From Modestobacter lapidis (lineage in GTDB: Bacteria; Actinomycetota; Actinomycetes; Mycobacteriales; Geodermatophilaceae): 44,701 bases of DNA. Made by a program: the position numbers and the translations under genes. The DNA is taken from assembly GCA_019779905.1 (NCBI GenBank), contig JABAKE010000025.1, positions 1 to 44,701 on the forward strand, read 5' to 3'. Positions 25,611 to 34,514 of this stretch are shown piece after piece; within the stretch, counting starts at the first letter, position 1; each line of letters opens with the position of its first letter. The notes under the pieces were generated by a model. It saw only the letters and a list, made by a program, of their open reading frames with translations, had not been told where the DNA came from and did no database searches.

Positions 25611-25628
25611 AATTCAGCATGCTGGATT
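25611..25628. promoter_or_regulatory. 18-bp near-perfect palindrome, likely GntR operator
   Basis: AATTCAGCATGCTGGATT is a dyad with only one mismatched pair. Its inner ten bases, CAGCATGCTG, are perfect. It lies in the 145-nt region between the divergent flavin-reductase operon and the GntR gene, 49 nt before the GntR start. Position and symmetry fit an operator for that dimeric regulator. Confidence 0.65.
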
Positions 25629-25677
25629 TGGAGCGAGCTGCGGTGCCCTCGGGTCGACCGTGGAAACGGAGGCGCTG

Positions 25678-26460
25678 ATGGTTGCGGATGCTCCTGCCCT
25701 GCGGCGAGCTGACTGGGAGCCACGGCCGGCCGGCCGGTCCTCGGCACAGACCCGGCCGGAGCGGGCAGCCGAACGGATCGCCGCGCTGGCCGCCGCCACC
25801 GAACCCGGCGACCGCCTCGGCACGAAGGACGAGCTCCGCGCTGAGTGCGGCGTATCGGTCGGCACCTTCAACGAGGCCCTGCGGCTCGCCCAGGCCCGGG
25901 GGGTGGTGACGGTACGGCCCGGTCCCGGAGGCGGTCTGTTCGCCAGCCGGCAGTCGCCCATGGTGAGGTTGGGCAACTCTGTGCTGGCCCTCGATGAGGA
26001 CACCGCCTCGGTTGCCGACGCCATCCGGCTACGCGACGCGCTCGACCCGCTGTTGGTCGAGGATGCCCTCCAGCATGCCTCCCGCCTGGATATCACGGCC
26101 ATGCGCGTCGAACTCCAGCAGATGCACGCCGCTGCCGAGGAGCTCGACGGAACGGCGTTCATCCATGCCAACTGGGCGCTGCACGCCCGCATCGCCGCGA
26201 TCAGTCCGAACGCGATGCTCCGCTCCTTTTACACGAGTCTGCTGGACCTCATCGAGTCACACGTGCTGTCGGTCCAGCCGGTGGACGGACAACCCCTTCC
26301 CGACTACATCCGCAGCCGCTACGAGTTGCACGCGGCCCTGGTTGAGGCGATCACCGAGAAGGACAGCGATCGAGCGCTCGAGCTCATCCACGAGCACAAC
26401 ACCACGATGGCCACGCCGTCAGCCGACGAAGACCTCTCCGCGGCGGTTCCCTCCGGTTGA
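25678..26460 (+). CDS. GntR-family regulator, FCD subfamily
   Basis: A 260-residue regulator with a winged helix (KDELRAECGVSVGTFNEALR, VVTVRPGPGGGLFASRQSPM) and a C-terminal FCD effector domain (AFIHANWALHARIAAISPNA). The ATG at 25678 is chosen for GGAGG six bases upstream; a GTG at 25660 is in frame but less likely. It shares the VRPGPGGGLF turn and overall layout with the GntR gene at 7599-8336, so the two are likely paralogues serving two extradiol clusters. It probably represses the divergent operon through the palindrome at 25611-25628. Confidence 0.87.
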   Translation: MVADAPALRRADWEPRPAGRSSAQTRPERAAERIAALAAATEPGDRLGTKDELRAECGVSVGTFNEALRLAQARGVVTVRPGPGGGLFASRQSPMVRLGNSVLALDEDTASVADAIRLRDALDPLLVEDALQHASRLDITAMRVELQQMHAAAEELDGTAFIHANWALHARIAAISPNAMLRSFYTSLLDLIESHVLSVQPVDGQPLPDYIRSRYELHAALVEAITEKDSDRALELIHEHNTTMATPSADEDLSAAVPSG

Positions 26461-27046
26461 CTGACGGACGTCCACGTGAAGAAGCCGAGCCAGGTCAGAT
26501 GTCCACTGAATCAGCTGTCAACGATCCTCAAGGGGCCCGGATCAGCCGGGCCAGGTGACTGACCGCCGTCGCAACGGCGGCGAATCCTGTACTCGCGGTG
26601 GTCTCTGCCAGGAGCCGGGTGAACGCTGCAGTTCGGCGCCACTGTGGTCGGCGGCCATCGGACGCCCACCCGCCCTCAGAACGAGGAGCGCCGGATACCG
26701 TCCGGCAGCGCCGGCTCGGTTCGCTCGTGCCGACGCGCGGACGGCAACAGTGTCCGGACCGCAGCAGTCGTGGCGTCGGCAGGCGTTCCGACGGCGCTCC
26801 CTCTGACATGGGCAGTCAGCGCTGGGCGGCGGTGAAGCGCTCGAGCACTGCGCTACGGCGGTCGTCAGCCGCCGGGGCTTCGTCATCTACCGCGCCAGCC
26901 ACGACGACGACCAGGACAACTTCCTGCCCAGCGGCGTCACCACCGGCAGCCCCGAGGAAGCCCTCGACTGCACTGCGGCCTCTACCTCAACGACGACCGC
27001 AACGCCTGGCGGCAGCCCGTTAGACGCCGAACGAGAAGCAGGACCA
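26461..27046. other. No intact gene; possible coding remnant
   Basis: No complete gene is recognisable in these 586 nt. On the plus strand, about 26870-27020, coding-like pieces appear in two frames: FVIYRASHDDDQDNFLPSGV with PEEALD, then CGLYLNDDRNAWRQ after a shift near 26970. They look like the end of a decayed gene of unknown family. Minus-strand frames here are Arg- and Pro-rich and look like chance reading frames. Confidence 0.4.
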
Positions 27047-27772
27047 CTAGCGGCGCAGCTTCCGGTACGCGTGGGACGACAGCGGCAGGAAGATCGCGGT
27101 GATGAGCAGCGGCCACCCCACGGCCAACAGGACGGCCCCGTCGACCAGCGGCCCCTCGGAAAACCCGGTCGGATTGCCGAGCAGCTGCCGGACGGCGGTA
27201 GCTGTTGCCGAGATCGGATTCCACGCCGCGACCGCACCGAGCCAGTCGGGCATCGTCTCCACCGGGATGATCGCGGCGGACAAGAACCCGAAAGGCCAGA
27301 CCAGCACCTGGACGGCGGTGGTCGCGCCTTCTCCGCGGAAGCTGAGCCCGAGAAAGATCCCCACCCAGAGCACGGCGAAGCGCAGCGCCAGCAACAGCAC
27401 CACGGCCAGCACAGCCGAACCGGGATCCGCGTCGACGCTCCATCCGATCAGCAGCCCGGCGGCGATGAGCACAACGAGCTCGACCACCGAGTTGGCCATG
27501 TCGGCGCCGACCCGCCCGAGCGAGACCGATGCACTGCCGATGGGCATCGAGCGGAAGCGGTCGGTGATGCCCTTCCTGGCATCGCGCGCCATGGCCGAGG
27601 TGGTCGCCTCGACCCCGAACATCATCGCCATCGTCAGCATCCCGGGGACCAGGAAACCGAGGTAGTCGCCGCCTCCCGGCACCCCGATGGCGCCGCCGAA
27701 CAACAGGGCGAAGATCAGCAGCAGCATGAGCGAGAACAGCAGACCGAAGATCGGTGTCGAGGGTTGCCTCAC
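27047..27772 (-). CDS. ABC-2 type permease, possibly N-terminally truncated
   Basis: A permease of about 241 residues with six hydrophobic segments, for example FGLLFSLMLLLIFALLFGGA, YLGFLVPGMLTMAMMFGVEA, VELVVLIAAGLLIGWSV and the conserved VWPFGFLSAAIIPVETMPDW with WNPISATATAVRQLL. It belongs to the DrrB/daunorubicin-resistance type of drug exporters. The coding frame continues upstream of the GTG at 27772 (AGWIITQRDLLHWVRQP is typical of the family), but no start codon with a ribosome site is visible. The ATPase gene (DrrA-like) that should precede it is absent. It may be a remnant rather than a working exporter. Confidence 0.68.
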   Translation of the reverse strand: MRQPSTPIFGLLFSLMLLLIFALLFGGAIGVPGGGDYLGFLVPGMLTMAMMFGVEATTSAMARDARKGITDRFRSMPIGSASVSLGRVGADMANSVVELVVLIAAGLLIGWSVDADPGSAVLAVVLLLALRFAVLWVGIFLGLSFRGEGATTAVQVLVWPFGFLSAAIIPVETMPDWLGAVAAWNPISATATAVRQLLGNPTGFSEGPLVDGAVLLAVGWPLLITAIFLPLSSHAYRKLRR

Positions 27773-28224
27773 CCAGTGGAGGAGGTCGCGCTGGGTGATG
27801 ATCCAGCCTGCCCTGAGCGTGCTCCCACCCTCACGAGCGGGACCTCTAACGACGCTGCAGACTTCGCGTGATGCTGCGGACCCGTCCAGTCGCTCCCCCT
27901 TGCAGGGCTCTCGACACTGGGCTTCGACCCGGCCCGTTTCCAGACCGAGCCGCCAGTCTGCTACCGGGCCTCCTGGCAGCTACCCGGACCGGACTTCCAC
28001 CGGCAAGCGACGACGAGCACGGACAGCGAGATCACCTCATCACGAGGTCACCTCCCTGTTCTGCTGGGCGCACGAAAGATCGAGGCTAGAGATTCGGGGG
28101 CGCTCCCGATCGCGGAACGCACAGGCTGGCTGGGCCGCTTCGCTGGGGCCAGGGGCCGATGATGCTTCCCGGCTGGCAGCCGGCCGGCCATGCCGCGGGG
28201 CTACGAGAGGGCCGGAGGACGGAA
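27773..28224. other. Gap without recognisable genes
   Basis: These 452 nt separate the lone permease from the end of the meta-pathway operon. The first 50-100 nt (minus strand) still read as the 5' end of the permease. The rest shows no conserved protein motif, RNA gene or clear hairpin. Confidence 0.5.
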
Positions 28225-29277
28225 TCAGCCGGCTCTGGTGGAAGTCCTGTCCCGGTTGGCGACCGTAGTGGCCCGAGTAGAGAGAAGGTCGAGGGCCACG
28301 TCGATGATCATGTCTTCTTGGCCCCCGACGAGTCGACGGCGGCCTACCTCGACGAGGATGTCGCGGGTATCCAGCCCGTACTGCACGGCGGCCTTTTCCG
28401 CGTGACGCAGAAAGCTGGAGTAGACCCCGGCGTACCCGAGGGTCAGCGTCTCCCGGTCGACCTGGACGGGCCGGTCTTGCAGCGGCCGGACGAGGTCGTC
28501 GGCGGCGTCCTGCAGCTCGAACAGGTCGCAGTGGTGCTGCCAACCGTGAATGTTGGCGACGGCGATTAACGGCTCGATGGGGCAGTTCCCGGCTCCGGCG
28601 CCCATGCCGGCGAGCGAGGCGTCGACCCGGTAGGCGCCCTCCTCGACGGCGACGACGGAGTTGGCCACCGACAGCGACAGGTTCTGGTGGGCGTGGATGC
28701 CGATCTGGGTGCCTTCGTCGAGGACGTCGCGGTAGGCGCGCACGCGCTCGCGGACGCCGTCCATCGTGAGCCGGCCGCCGGAGTCGGTGACGTAGACGCA
28801 GTGCGCTCCGTAGGACTCCATCAGCTTCGCCTGCCGGGCCAGCTCCGCCGCCGGCGTCATGTGGCTCATCATCAGAAACCCCGACACGTCCATGCCGAGG
28901 TCGCGGGCCTTGCCGATGTGCTGGGCGGCGACGTCGCCCTCTGTCGCGTGGGTGGCCACCCGCACGGAGGTGACGCCCAAGCCGTGCGCGCGCTCGAGGT
29001 TCTCGATCGTGCCGATGCCGGGAAGGAGCAGCGTGGTCAGCCGCGCGTTCTTCACCACGTCGGCGGCGGCGGAGATCCACTCGTCGTCGGTGTTGCTGCC
29101 CGGCCCGTAGGTGAGGCTGGCGCCGGCGAGACCGTCACCATGCGCGACCTCGATGGCGTCTACGCCGGCGGCGTCCAGCGCGGCGGCGATCGCCCGCACC
29201 TGGTCGACGGAGAGGCGGTGCCGGACGGCGTGCATGCCGTCCCGGAGGGTGACGTCTTGGATGTAGACGGCGGTCAT
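28225..29277 (-). CDS. 4-hydroxy-2-oxovalerate aldolase
   Basis: A 350-residue HMGL-like TIM-barrel aldolase that splits 4-hydroxy-2-oxovalerate into pyruvate and acetaldehyde. Visible marks are [20 protein letters not shown] near the N-terminus (metal-binding Asp), the HxH metal ligands in [17 protein letters not shown] and the C-terminal [14 protein letters not shown]. Its ATG overlaps the stop of the acetaldehyde dehydrogenase by 4 nt, reflecting the known complex in which acetaldehyde is channelled between the two. It is the last gene of the 37.8-28.2 kb operon. Confidence 0.93.
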   Translation of the reverse strand: MTAVYIQDVTLRDGMHAVRHRLSVDQVRAIAAALDAAGVDAIEVAHGDGLAGASLTYGPGSNTDDEWISAAADVVKNARLTTLLLPGIGTIENLERAHGLGVTSVRVATHATEGDVAAQHIGKARDLGMDVSGFLMMSHMTPAAELARQAKLMESYGAHCVYVTDSGGRLTMDGVRERVRAYRDVLDEGTQIGIHAHQNLSLSVANSVVAVEEGAYRVDASLAGMGAGAGNCPIEPLIAVANIHGWQHHCDLFELQDAADDLVRPLQDRPVQVDRETLTLGYAGVYSSFLRHAEKAAVQYGLDTRDILVEVGRRRLVGGQEDMIIDVALDLLSTRATTVANRDRTSTRAG

Positions 29278-30236
29278 CGGGGGGTCTCCACGAGCTCGGC
29301 GGAACGGGAGGCCGTCCGATCGGCGATCCGCTCGGCCACCCGCACGGCCGCCGAGGTCATGATGTCGAGGTTGCCCGCGTAAGCCGGGAGGTAGTGCGCG
29401 GCACCCTCGACCTCGAGGAACACCGTCACCTGCACCCGGTCGATGTCGGCCGCGTCGTCGCCGAGCAGCACGCGCAACGATTCCGACGCCGGCAGCGGGG
29501 TGAACTGGACCTGCTGCTTGAGCCGGTAGCCGGGCACGTACTCCTGTACCCGCGCCACCATCTGCTCCACCGACGCGGTGACCGCGTCGCGGTCACAGTC
29601 GTCGACGATGCACAGCACCGTGTCCCGCATGATCAGCGGCGGGTCGGCGGGGTTCAGCACGATGATCGCCTTGCCCCTGGTCGCCCCACCGACGGCCTCG
29701 ATCGCCCGCGCGGTGGTCTCCGTGAACTCGTCGATGTTGGCCCGGGTGCCGGGACCGGCCGAGCGCGAGGAGATGGAGGCGACGATCTCCGCCCAGTGCA
29801 CCGGGGCGACCGCAGCGACCGCCGCCACGATCGGGATGGTGGCCTGCCCACCGCAGGTCACCATGTTCACGTTGCCGGTGGCCAGGTGGTCGTCGAGGTT
29901 GACTGTCGGCACGACGTAGGGCCCGATCGCGGCCGGGGTCAGGTCGATCAACCGCTTCCCGTACGGGGCCAGGGCGTTGGCGTTGGCCATATGCGCGCGG
30001 GCCGACGTGGCATCCAAGACGATCTCGATACCGTCGAAGGCCAGCATCGCGATCAGCCCGGCCACGCCGTCGGCGGTCGTCGGCACGCCCATCCGCTGCG
30101 CGCGGGCCAGACCATCGGAGTCCGGGTCGATCCCGACCATCGCCGCGACCTCGAGTACCTCCGAAAACCGCTGGATCTTGATCATCAGGTCGGTGCCGAT
30201 GTTGCCCGAACCGATGATGGCCACCTTCGTGGTCAC
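29274..30236 (-). CDS. Acetaldehyde dehydrogenase (acetylating)
   Basis: A 320-residue enzyme that converts acetaldehyde and CoA to acetyl-CoA with NAD+. The NAD-binding motif [19 protein letters not shown] is at the N-terminus. The catalytic Cys lies in [15 protein letters not shown] near residue 130, and [17 protein letters not shown] is typical of DmpF/MhpF proteins. The GTG start at 30236 follows GAGAGGAG. It forms a bifunctional complex with the coupled aldolase gene. Confidence 0.93.
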   Translation of the reverse strand: MTTKVAIIGSGNIGTDLMIKIQRFSEVLEVAAMVGIDPDSDGLARAQRMGVPTTADGVAGLIAMLAFDGIEIVLDATSARAHMANANALAPYGKRLIDLTPAAIGPYVVPTVNLDDHLATGNVNMVTCGGQATIPIVAAVAAVAPVHWAEIVASISSRSAGPGTRANIDEFTETTARAIEAVGGATRGKAIIVLNPADPPLIMRDTVLCIVDDCDRDAVTASVEQMVARVQEYVPGYRLKQQVQFTPLPASESLRVLLGDDAADIDRVQVTVFLEVEGAAHYLPAYAGNLDIMTSAAVRVAERIADRTASRSAELVETPR

Positions 30237-30302
30237 TGCGCGCTCCTCTCGGTGAATGTGACGGAAACCGAACCCAGGCAGGTCACCTCGGCGGAGACGG
30301 TG

Positions 30303-31139
30303 CTATTTCAGCGCGTACCCAGCGTCGACCGGCAGCGTGATACCGGTGATGTACCGCGCCTCGTCGGAGGCCAGGAACAGTAGGGCGTTGGCGATATCGG
30401 ACGGTTCCACCCAGGGCACGGGAAGGGCGTTGAGCGAGCGGTAGACCGGCTCGACGTCTTCGAGCGTGGGGTCGTCCAGGTCGGGCCGGAACAACCGGAA
30501 GTTGACGTCGTTGATCAGCATCGGCGTCTGCACCGTCGTCGGGTGGATCGAGTTGACCCGGATGGAGTGCGCGGCCAACTCGAGAGCGAGTGTCTTCATC
30601 AACCCGACGAGGCCGCTCTTGGCGGCGCCGTACGGCGCCAGACCCGGTACCAGCTTCAGTGCGATCGACGAACTGATGATCGTGATGGAACCTCCGCCGC
30701 CACCGGCGATGAGGTGCGGGATCGCCGGCTTGACCGTGTTGTAGACACCACTGAGGTTGGTGTCCAGCACCGCCTGCCAGTCCGACGCCGACGTTTCCGC
30801 GACCGAGCCCGGAATGCCCTGGATCCCGGCGTTGGCGACGACGATGTCGAGTCGGCCGAGCTGGGCCACACCGTCGGCCAGCAACGCGGTGACAGCTTCG
30901 GGCTCACGGGCGTCGGCCCGTGTGGCGATGATCCTCCGGTCGAACTTCTCGACGAGCCGGATCGTTTCGGCGAGGTCCTCGGGCGTTGCCGCCGGCGCGC
31001 CCTGAGCGGGCACCGGGCCCGCAACGTCGAACGCGATGATGTCCGCGCCCTCTTCGGCGAGCCGAACGGCGTGCGCGCGACCCTGACCTCGCGCCGCCCC
31101 CGAGATGAATGCCACCTTGCCCTCGACTCTGCCTGCCAT
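30303..31139 (-). CDS. Mycofactocin-coupled-type SDR oxidoreductase
   Basis: A 278-residue short-chain dehydrogenase. The cofactor motif is AFISGAARGQGRAHAVRLAE, the catalytic Tyr-Lys are in APYGAAKSGLVGLMKTLALE, and the ending is ITGITLPVDAGYALK. The ARGQGR variant and the insertion after the second strand (about residues 40-65) are features of actinobacterial SDRs thought to keep their NAD bound and to exchange electrons with mycofactocin. A strong ribosome site (GGAGGAG) precedes ATG 31139. It lies between the triple fusion and the lower-pathway genes. Its substrate, an alcohol or diol of the pathway, is not evident. Confidence 0.85.
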   Translation of the reverse strand: MAGRVEGKVAFISGAARGQGRAHAVRLAEEGADIIAFDVAGPVPAQGAPAATPEDLAETIRLVEKFDRRIIATRADAREPEAVTALLADGVAQLGRLDIVVANAGIQGIPGSVAETSASDWQAVLDTNLSGVYNTVKPAIPHLIAGGGGGSITIISSSIALKLVPGLAPYGAAKSGLVGLMKTLALELAAHSIRVNSIHPTTVQTPMLINDVNFRLFRPDLDDPTLEDVEPVYRSLNALPVPWVEPSDIANALLFLASDEARYITGITLPVDAGYALK

Positions 31140-31293
31140 GTCTCCTCCTTCGTGTGCCGGCGCTCTCGGCCGGTAGCGGTCGTGGGTGCCCGCGGCAGCC
31201 CATCAAGGGCGCTGGCGCGCGCGAACAATCGGTTCTACTTCCCCGGTCGCCAGCCGGGTCCCGGCCGTCGTCGTCGAGTGGCTGTTCCTTCCG

Positions 31294-32598
31294 TCACGCC
31301 GGTTCCCCGGCGCCGAACGTGACGGCGACGGGCCCCAGTCCGCTCACCTCGGCGGTATACGTGGCACCCGCCCGGACCGGCACCATGGGTCCGAGGGCTC
31401 CGGAGAGAACAACGTCGCCTGCCCGTAGCGGCTGGCCCAGGTCGCGGGCGGCCGCGGCGAGCCATGCCAAGGCCGCGAGCGGGTCCCCCAGGCAGTCGGC
31501 ACCGGTGCCGGTGGACACCTCGTCGTCGTCCTCGCACAGCGTCATCCGCACCGCTCGCAGGTCGAGGTCGTCCAACGGCCGGCGCCGCGAGCCGAGCACG
31601 AACAGCCCGCTGGAGGCGTTGTCGGCAACCGTGTCCACGAAACTGATGTCCCAGCCGGCAATGCGGCTGTCCACGATCTCCAGGGCGGCCGCTACCTCGG
31701 CCACGGCCGCACGGACGTGTCCGCTGGTGAGGTCGGGCCCAGCCAGGTCAGCGCCGAGGATCAGGGCCACTTCGGCCTCGATCCGCGGTTGGATCAGCCG
31801 GCCGGCGTCGACCGTCCCACCGTCGGCCACGGCCATGTCCTCGAACAGCACGCCCAGGTCGGGCTGGTCGACGCCTAGCTGACGTTGCACCACGGGGTTC
31901 GTCAGGCCCACCTTCCGGCCGACGACCTTCCGGCCGACGGCGACGGCGCGAGCGGAGAGCACCTGCTGAACGGCGTAGCCGGCCGCCAACGTCGGTGGCA
32001 GCACGTCACGAACCGGGGCACAGGGCGTACCGGTCACCGCCGCCTGGTGGAGTCGTTCGACCGCGGTCGCCACCGCGTCCGGGGACACTCCGTCGGTCAC
32101 CGGCCGCGCCGCGGGCAGCTGTGGCTCGTCCACCGGGGGGTCGAGGACGGTGATGGCCCGCACCGGGCAGCTCGCGGCGGCCTCGAGCGCCAGGGCGCGG
32201 GCGTCACCGGCAACGGGCTCCAGAACGACGGCGACGTTGCGCTCGTCGTCGAGGTCGAAGAGCTCGGGCGCGGACACGACGCACGAGGCAAAGCCCTCAC
32301 ACCGCTCGAGGTCCACCGTGATCTTCATCGTCTCTCTCTCGGTCAGGTCATGGGCCGGATGGTCGGCACCGAAGCGCTGCATCGGATCGATCCCAAGGGC
32401 ACCCGCCAGCTGCATCACCAGCAGCGGGTGGGCGCCCCGGTAGTGGAGGGTGACCAGGTCGCCCTCGAGGACGGCCGTCAGATCGGTCAGCGGTACACCC
32501 GCGAGGTCGGCCGCCCGCTGACCCGCCTGCTCGGCAGCGGAACGGAACCCCGGATCCTGGACGACCTGGCGGATGACCTGGTCCAGCGGCAGGTTCAC
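31294..32598 (-). CDS. Triple fusion: LigA-like subunit / [3Fe-4S] ferredoxin / 2-oxopent-4-enoate hydratase
   Basis: A continuous 434-codon frame with three modules. Residues 1-80 resemble the LigA small subunit of class II extradiol dioxygenases (LDQVIRQVVQDPGFRSAAEQ; YRGAHPLLVMQLAGALGIDP). Residues 91-155 form a one-cluster ferredoxin with C100 and C106 (CEGFASC) and C144 (SCPVRAI). Residues 170-434 are a 2-oxopent-4-enoate hydratase/4-oxalocrotonate decarboxylase-family domain (GRKVGLTNPVVQRQLGVDQP; RIEAEVALILGADL; LGDPLAALAWLAAAARDLGQ). The ATG overlaps the LigB stop by 4 nt. An internal ATG at 32328 preceded by GAGAGAGA could also release a ferredoxin-hydratase product. The hydratase makes the aldolase substrate, and the ferredoxin may serve the nearby Rieske oxygenase. 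Confidence 0.85.
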   Translation of the reverse strand: MNLPLDQVIRQVVQDPGFRSAAEQAGQRAADLAGVPLTDLTAVLEGDLVTLHYRGAHPLLVMQLAGALGIDPMQRFGADHPAHDLTERETMKITVDLERCEGFASCVVSAPELFDLDDERNVAVVLEPVAGDARALALEAAASCPVRAITVLDPPVDEPQLPAARPVTDGVSPDAVATAVERLHQAAVTGTPCAPVRDVLPPTLAAGYAVQQVLSARAVAVGRKVVGRKVGLTNPVVQRQLGVDQPDLGVLFEDMAVADGGTVDAGRLIQPRIEAEVALILGADLAGPDLTSGHVRAAVAEVAAALEIVDSRIAGWDISFVDTVADNASSGLFVLGSRRRPLDDLDLRAVRMTLCEDDDEVSTGTGADCLGDPLAALAWLAAAARDLGQPLRAGDVVLSGALGPMVPVRAGATYTAEVSGLGPVAVTFGAGEPA

Positions 32599-33491
32599 GG
32601 CTCCTGCTCGGGGAACAACCGGGCCAGTGCGATCCCGGTGGCCCAGTCCGGCACAGACCGGTACGCCAGCACTACACCGCGGGGCGTGCGCGACGTCCGT
32701 CCTGCTGCCTGGCCGGGCCCCTGCCCGGACTCGGACGCTGCCCGGCTCTCGCCGGCGGTCGCGGCGGCCATCGCGGTGACCCAGTTGCGGATCTCCGGGG
32801 CGCCGTTGCCGGCCTCGGCGAGGACGTCGGCCGTCTTCATGGCGAGGATCGAGTCGAGGTCACCCGCCTGGACGTCTTCCAGGAACGCCTCGTCGAAGTC
32901 GACGTTGATCTGGCCCATCTCCGGCGTGCCGACCCAGTGGGAGAGTCCACCGGTGCCCAGCACGACCACCCGTTCGACCGCGGGGCGCCGGCCGATGACG
33001 TCGCGCAGCAGTTCCCCGAGCTGGGCACAGCGCCACAGCGGCGGCAGCGGCTCGGTGCTGGCGTTCTGGAACACCGGCACGACCGGGATGTCCATCTCCG
33101 GTCGGATGAGCGTCAGGGGCGCCATGAAGGCGTGGTCGATCTTGGGGTTCGCGGAGAATGCGAGGTCGAAGCCGGCGGCCACGCCGTCGGCGAGGAGCTG
33201 GGCGGCGAAGGCGCCGGCCAGCGGGAGTTCGGCGCTGGCCACGCCTCCGTCACCCCAGCCGGTGGCCGTCTCCCCGATGCCGACGCAGATCTGCGGGAAG
33301 CTGTCGTAGCCGAATGAGTTCAGGTGCTCGCTGCCGATGACGACGAGCACGTCGGGGGCCAGCCGGTCCACCTCCGCGCGCACCTGGTCGAAGGCTTCGT
33401 GGACCGCGGCGTGCACGTCGTTGTCCGGCTGGAACTTGCGGATGATCATTGCCGTGTGGGACGTCGCGTACGCCCCCACCAACCTGCCCAT
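32595..33491 (-). CDS. LigB-type (class III) extradiol dioxygenase, catalytic subunit
   Basis: A 298-residue LigB-superfamily enzyme. Likely iron ligands are H12 (YATSHTAMI), H56 (GSEHLNSF) and the Glu in GNGAPEIRNWV; the active-site His region PKIDHAFMAPL is also present. It cleaves a catechol-type ring using Fe(II). The small LigA-like partner needed by many such enzymes is encoded immediately downstream as the N-terminal module of the triple fusion, with a 4-nt overlap that would keep subunit synthesis balanced. The hydrolase just upstream indicates that the fission product is a ketone hydrolysed by C-C cleavage. Confidence 0.9.
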   Translation of the reverse strand: MGRLVGAYATSHTAMIIRKFQPDNDVHAAVHEAFDQVRAEVDRLAPDVLVVIGSEHLNSFGYDSFPQICVGIGETATGWGDGGVASAELPLAGAFAAQLLADGVAAGFDLAFSANPKIDHAFMAPLTLIRPEMDIPVVPVFQNASTEPLPPLWRCAQLGELLRDVIGRRPAVERVVVLGTGGLSHWVGTPEMGQINVDFDEAFLEDVQAGDLDSILAMKTADVLAEAGNGAPEIRNWVTAMAAATAGESRAASESGQGPGQAAGRTSRTPRGVVLAYRSVPDWATGIALARLFPEQEP

Positions 33492-34468
33492 CAGCCGGCT
33501 CGCAGGGGGTCGGAGGCCCGATCGTCAGGGCGACCGTCGCCGACGGTCCGGCCAGCCGGGTACTGCTCGGTGAGTGAGCGCAGGAAACCGCCGACGACAG
33601 CCTGGAACTCCGACGGCTTCTCGAACTGCGGCCAGTGGCCGGCGTCCTCCATCAGGTGGAACGCTGCATCGGGGATGATCCGGCTGGCCGCCTCCCCCAC
33701 CGGCCACGGCATGGTCGGGTTCTGCCGGGTCCACAGCACGAGCGTCGGGCAGCTGATCGTCGCCAGCCGCTCGGCGGTCAGCATCTCCTCCGGCCGGACC
33801 CGGGCGGTGAACCCGGCGACCATGTCACCGGCGATGGCGGCGAAGTCCGGTCTGGTGTAGATCCGGTACCGGGTCTCCACCAGCTCGTCGGTGACCACGG
33901 ACGGGTCATGGACCAGCCATTCCAGCCGGGCCCGGACCTTCTCCCGGGTCGGGGTATCCAGGGCCTTGGTGGTGGCGGCCGCAACCTTCTGGCCGACCTG
34001 TTCGGTCAGCGCGGCGCCGTCGGCGTCCAGCTGCAGGCCCGCCCCGGTGACGCTGACGAGCGAGGCGACCCGCTCGGGGTGGTGGACGGCGAGAAACGCC
34101 GCGACCCAGCCGCCGAGGGACTGACCGACGAGGTGGGCTCGCGGGGCGCCGATCTCGTCGAGGAAGCCAAGCACGTGCTGGGCGAGCGCGCGGATCGAGT
34201 ACTCGATCTGCGGCTTGTCGGTGAAGCCGTGGCCCAGCATGTCGATGGCGTGCACGCGGAAGTCCCGGCCGAGGATGGCGACGTTGCGCACCCAGGTCTC
34301 GGCGTGCCCGCTGATCCCGTGCAGCAGGACTACCGGCTCACCGGTGCCTGCCTCGACGCTGCGGGTGCGGTACGGGCCGGCCTGGCGGTACCGGACCTCG
34401 GTGCCCAGCAGGTCCACCCAGAACGAGTTCCCCTGCGGCGGGGTCGTCCCCCCGTCGACGCTCGTCAC
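33491..34468 (-). CDS. Meta-cleavage product hydrolase (alpha/beta fold)
   Basis: A 325-residue alpha/beta hydrolase. The oxyanion region is VVLLHGISGHAETWVRN, the nucleophile elbow is LVGQSLGGWVAAF with S117, and the catalytic His is in MEDAGHWPQFEKPSEF. It resembles BphD/TodF/CumD-type C-C hydrolases that split ring-fission products into a carboxylic acid and 2-hydroxypenta-2,4-dienoate. The GTG start at 34468 follows GGAGAGGAG; the longer upstream frame is unsupported. The stop overlaps the LigB start (ATGA). Confidence 0.87.
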   Translation of the reverse strand: MTSVDGGTTPPQGNSFWVDLLGTEVRYRQAGPYRTRSVEAGTGEPVVLLHGISGHAETWVRNVAILGRDFRVHAIDMLGHGFTDKPQIEYSIRALAQHVLGFLDEIGAPRAHLVGQSLGGWVAAFLAVHHPERVASLVSVTGAGLQLDADGAALTEQVGQKVAAATTKALDTPTREKVRARLEWLVHDPSVVTDELVETRYRIYTRPDFAAIAGDMVAGFTARVRPEEMLTAERLATISCPTLVLWTRQNPTMPWPVGEAASRIIPDAAFHLMEDAGHWPQFEKPSEFQAVVGGFLRSLTEQYPAGRTVGDGRPDDRASDPLRAG

Positions 34469-34514
34469 GTCGAGCTCCTCTCCGTTCGGCCGCGCGGAGG
34501 CGCGGGATGGTCGG

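Noticed and set aside
26528..26886. Small minus-strand open frames after the GntR gene
   Set aside because: They are Arg/Pro/Ser-rich, lack a ribosome site and have no recognisable motif. They are likely chance frames.
31294..32598. The fusion being a chance read-through of three separate genes
   Set aside because: No stop codon lies between the modules in the given sequence and the linkers are short and in frame. It is kept as a fusion, with the sequencing-error alternative noted.
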